A model generated the notes under the pieces. That model was not told the DNA's origin and searched no databases. It saw nothing but the letters and a program-made list of their open reading frames with translations. Below, piece by piece: positions 6,004 through 6,633 of a stretch of 6,633 nucleotides of DNA. Each line of letters starts with the position of its first letter. Position 1 is the first letter of the stretch. The DNA is from Ktedonobacterales bacterium (GTDB taxonomy: Bacteria; Chloroflexota; Ktedonobacteria; Ktedonobacterales; JACDGC01): the NCBI GenBank assembly GCA_013815535.1, contig JACDGC010000221.1, positions 1-6,633 on the forward strand, given 5' to 3'. The translations under genes were made by a program, and so were the position numbers.

Positions 6004-6414
6004 TTAAAGAATGCCTTGGGTGAGCTTCTTGGGCAGTTTTAGTGTGTGAAGATATGCTCGATAGTCTCTTGCTATAGCGCTCTTGCTAGTTCCCATATCA
6101 ATACAATACGCCTTCCGTTTGGCATTGCTGAATTCAGCAATTTGTGAGAACTCCATGCGTTCTAACAGAAAGATACCGTCACGTGTGCGGCTAGTTGCAT
6201 AGAGTCCACGAACGATACGACCTCGCTCAGCCATCTCATTCATAAATCGCTCTCCTTCACGCATGAGATTGGCAGCGTCCCATCGTTGGTCGGAGGTGTC
6301 TTCACTTTTATCAATGCCTAAGAACATGACAAAGATGTTGTATTGCTTTTCTTCATCATAGGTTTCGATGTCTTCTGGTTGAACCTCCCATCCCCGAAGC
6401 GTACCTTGTAGCAT
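6004..6414 (-). CDS. Hypothetical protein, 136 aa, not recognised
   Basis: I do not recognise this family. The product is soluble-looking and highly charged, with no signal peptide, membrane segment or Cys motif (a single Cys104). Residues 1-25 are acidic (PEDIETYDEEK). A charged helical stretch covers about 44-70 (QRWDAANLMREGERFMNEMAERGRIVRG, given here only as positions with key residues E53, E55, E60, R64 and R69). A basic C-terminus ends in LKLPKKLTQGIL (125-136). The segment GTSKSAIARDYRAYL (108-122) has a faint helix-turn-helix look but is too short to call. An in-frame TAA lies two codons before the ATG at 6414, so that ATG is the first possible start; AAGGA abuts it with no spacing, making initiation weak. 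The gene is more AT-rich than the left half of the window. It sits next to an excisionase/integrase pair on the other strand, so it may be mobile-element cargo. Confidence 0.6.
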   Translation of the reverse strand: MLQGTLRGWEVQPEDIETYDEEKQYNIFVMFLGIDKSEDTSDQRWDAANLMREGERFMNEMAERGRIVRGLYATSRTRDGIFLLERMEFSQIAEFSNAKRKAYCIDMGTSKSAIARDYRAYLHTLKLPKKLTQGIL

Positions 6415-6416
6415 TC

Positions 6417-6584
6417 CTTATTCAGGAAGCCGGATTCCTGTTGAGCCTCAGCCGCTCGGTGATGTATGAGCTTGTATTCACTGGTCAGCTTGCGAGTTAC
6501 AAAGTAGGCCGCTCACGCCGTATTCCGGCACAGGCGTTACAGTCCTTCATCCAACAGCTCGCGTTATCGAGCAAGAACGATTAA
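6417..6584 (+). pseudogene. Excisionase-type helix-turn-helix protein lacking an N-terminal start
   Basis: The frame from 6417 to the TAA at 6582-6584 gives 55 residues that match the small DNA-binding 'excisionase family' fold: IQEAGFLLSLSRSVMYELV, then FTGQLASYKVGRSRRIP, then AQALQSFIQQL. The GRSRRIP wing and the SRSVMYELV recognition helix are typical. Such proteins act as recombination directionality factors or small regulators beside integrases. The frame stays open upstream to a TGA at 6327-6329, yet it contains no ATG, GTG or TTG before TTG 6441, and starting there would remove the first helix. AGGAAG at 6424-6429 could serve CTG 6438 or TTG 6441. I therefore call it 5'-truncated, joined to unrelated sequence around 6414-6420. 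The gap to the following integrase start is 14 bases, so they were probably one operon. Family assignment is good; truncation is likely but not certain. Confidence 0.6.
6423..6440. repeat. 18-bp near-palindrome upstream of the 136-aa gene
   Basis: CAGGAAGCCGGATTCCTG matches its own reverse complement at 16 of 18 positions. It starts eight bases upstream of the ATG at 6414 on the minus strand, where an operator could lie, but it also falls within the coding frame of the helix-turn-helix remnant. Confidence 0.4.
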
Positions 6585-6598
6585 CGGAGGGGAAGCAG

Positions 6599-6633
6599 AT
6601 GGCGAGACGCGGGCAAAATGAAGGGTCCATCCA
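6599..6633 (+). CDS. Start of a probable tyrosine integrase (runs off window)
   Basis: Only eleven codons are visible: MARRGQNEGSI. This opening closely resembles the N-terminus of many phage and ICE-type tyrosine recombinases (MA-[RK]-RG-x-x-EGSI, followed by a DGRW motif), which insert and excise DNA at attachment sites. A strong ribosome-binding site, GGAGGGG at 6586-6592, lies six bases before the ATG. The preceding gene is excisionase-like, a common partner. No catalytic residue can be seen in the window, so the call rests on the opening motif and the context. Confidence 0.55.
   Translation, partial: MARRGQNEGSI

Noticed and set aside
1..6633. CRISPR array, tRNA or rRNA genes
   Set aside because: No regularly spaced direct repeats, cloverleaf-like segments or rRNA-like conserved stretches were seen on either strand.

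Overview
The window reads as a chromosomal segment from a Gram-positive-like or Chloroflexota (perhaps Ktedonobacteria-type) bacterium. That placement is inference from gene style only: an ECF sigma factor coupled to a membrane anti-sigma-like protein with a Vgb-like propeller, a secreted Ig-like protein, and an IS200/IS605 element. By eye, base composition drifts from GC-rich at the left to distinctly more AT-rich at the right, where an integrase-type mobile element begins.

Left (1-1892): a PAP2-superfamily membrane phosphatase on the minus strand runs off the left edge. Its complete start is at 731, but its end lies outside the window. It is divergent from a secreted, probably membrane-anchored protein (873-1892) built of two similar Ig-like domains, each with a Cys pair, then a Pro/Thr linker and a C-terminal transmembrane segment.

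Middle (1919-3593, minus): a complete IS200/IS605-family insertion whose two ends can be placed from the sequence. The left end follows TTTAC, carries an AAAG guide and a C5/G5 hairpin. The right end carries a GCAT guide, a hairpin and TCAA. tnpA is dead by three separate lesions: HUH His to Gln, an amber stop, and the expected nucleophile Tyr to Ser. tnpB keeps its RuvC acidic residues and zinc ribbon. The 3' end of tnpB overlaps a structured right-end RNA (omega/reRNA-like), whose guide would be the 3' flank of the secreted-protein gene. The predicted TAM is TTTAC or TTAC. The remnant of tnpA is fused in frame to tnpB.

Right-centre (3700-5759, minus): a two-gene operon with an ATGA overlap. 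It encodes an ECF sigma factor followed by a single-pass membrane protein with a cytoplasmic N-terminus and an extracytoplasmic seven-bladed propeller. It converges on the secreted-protein gene. A 14-bp perfect inverted repeat (3634-3674) lies between the operon's end and the insertion and may be the old shared terminator.

Right (6004-6633): an unrecognised 136-aa gene on the minus strand, then on the plus strand an excisionase-type helix-turn-helix remnant without a usable start codon, and the first eleven codons of a probable tyrosine integrase that continues past the edge. This looks like the start of an integrative element with a rearranged border.
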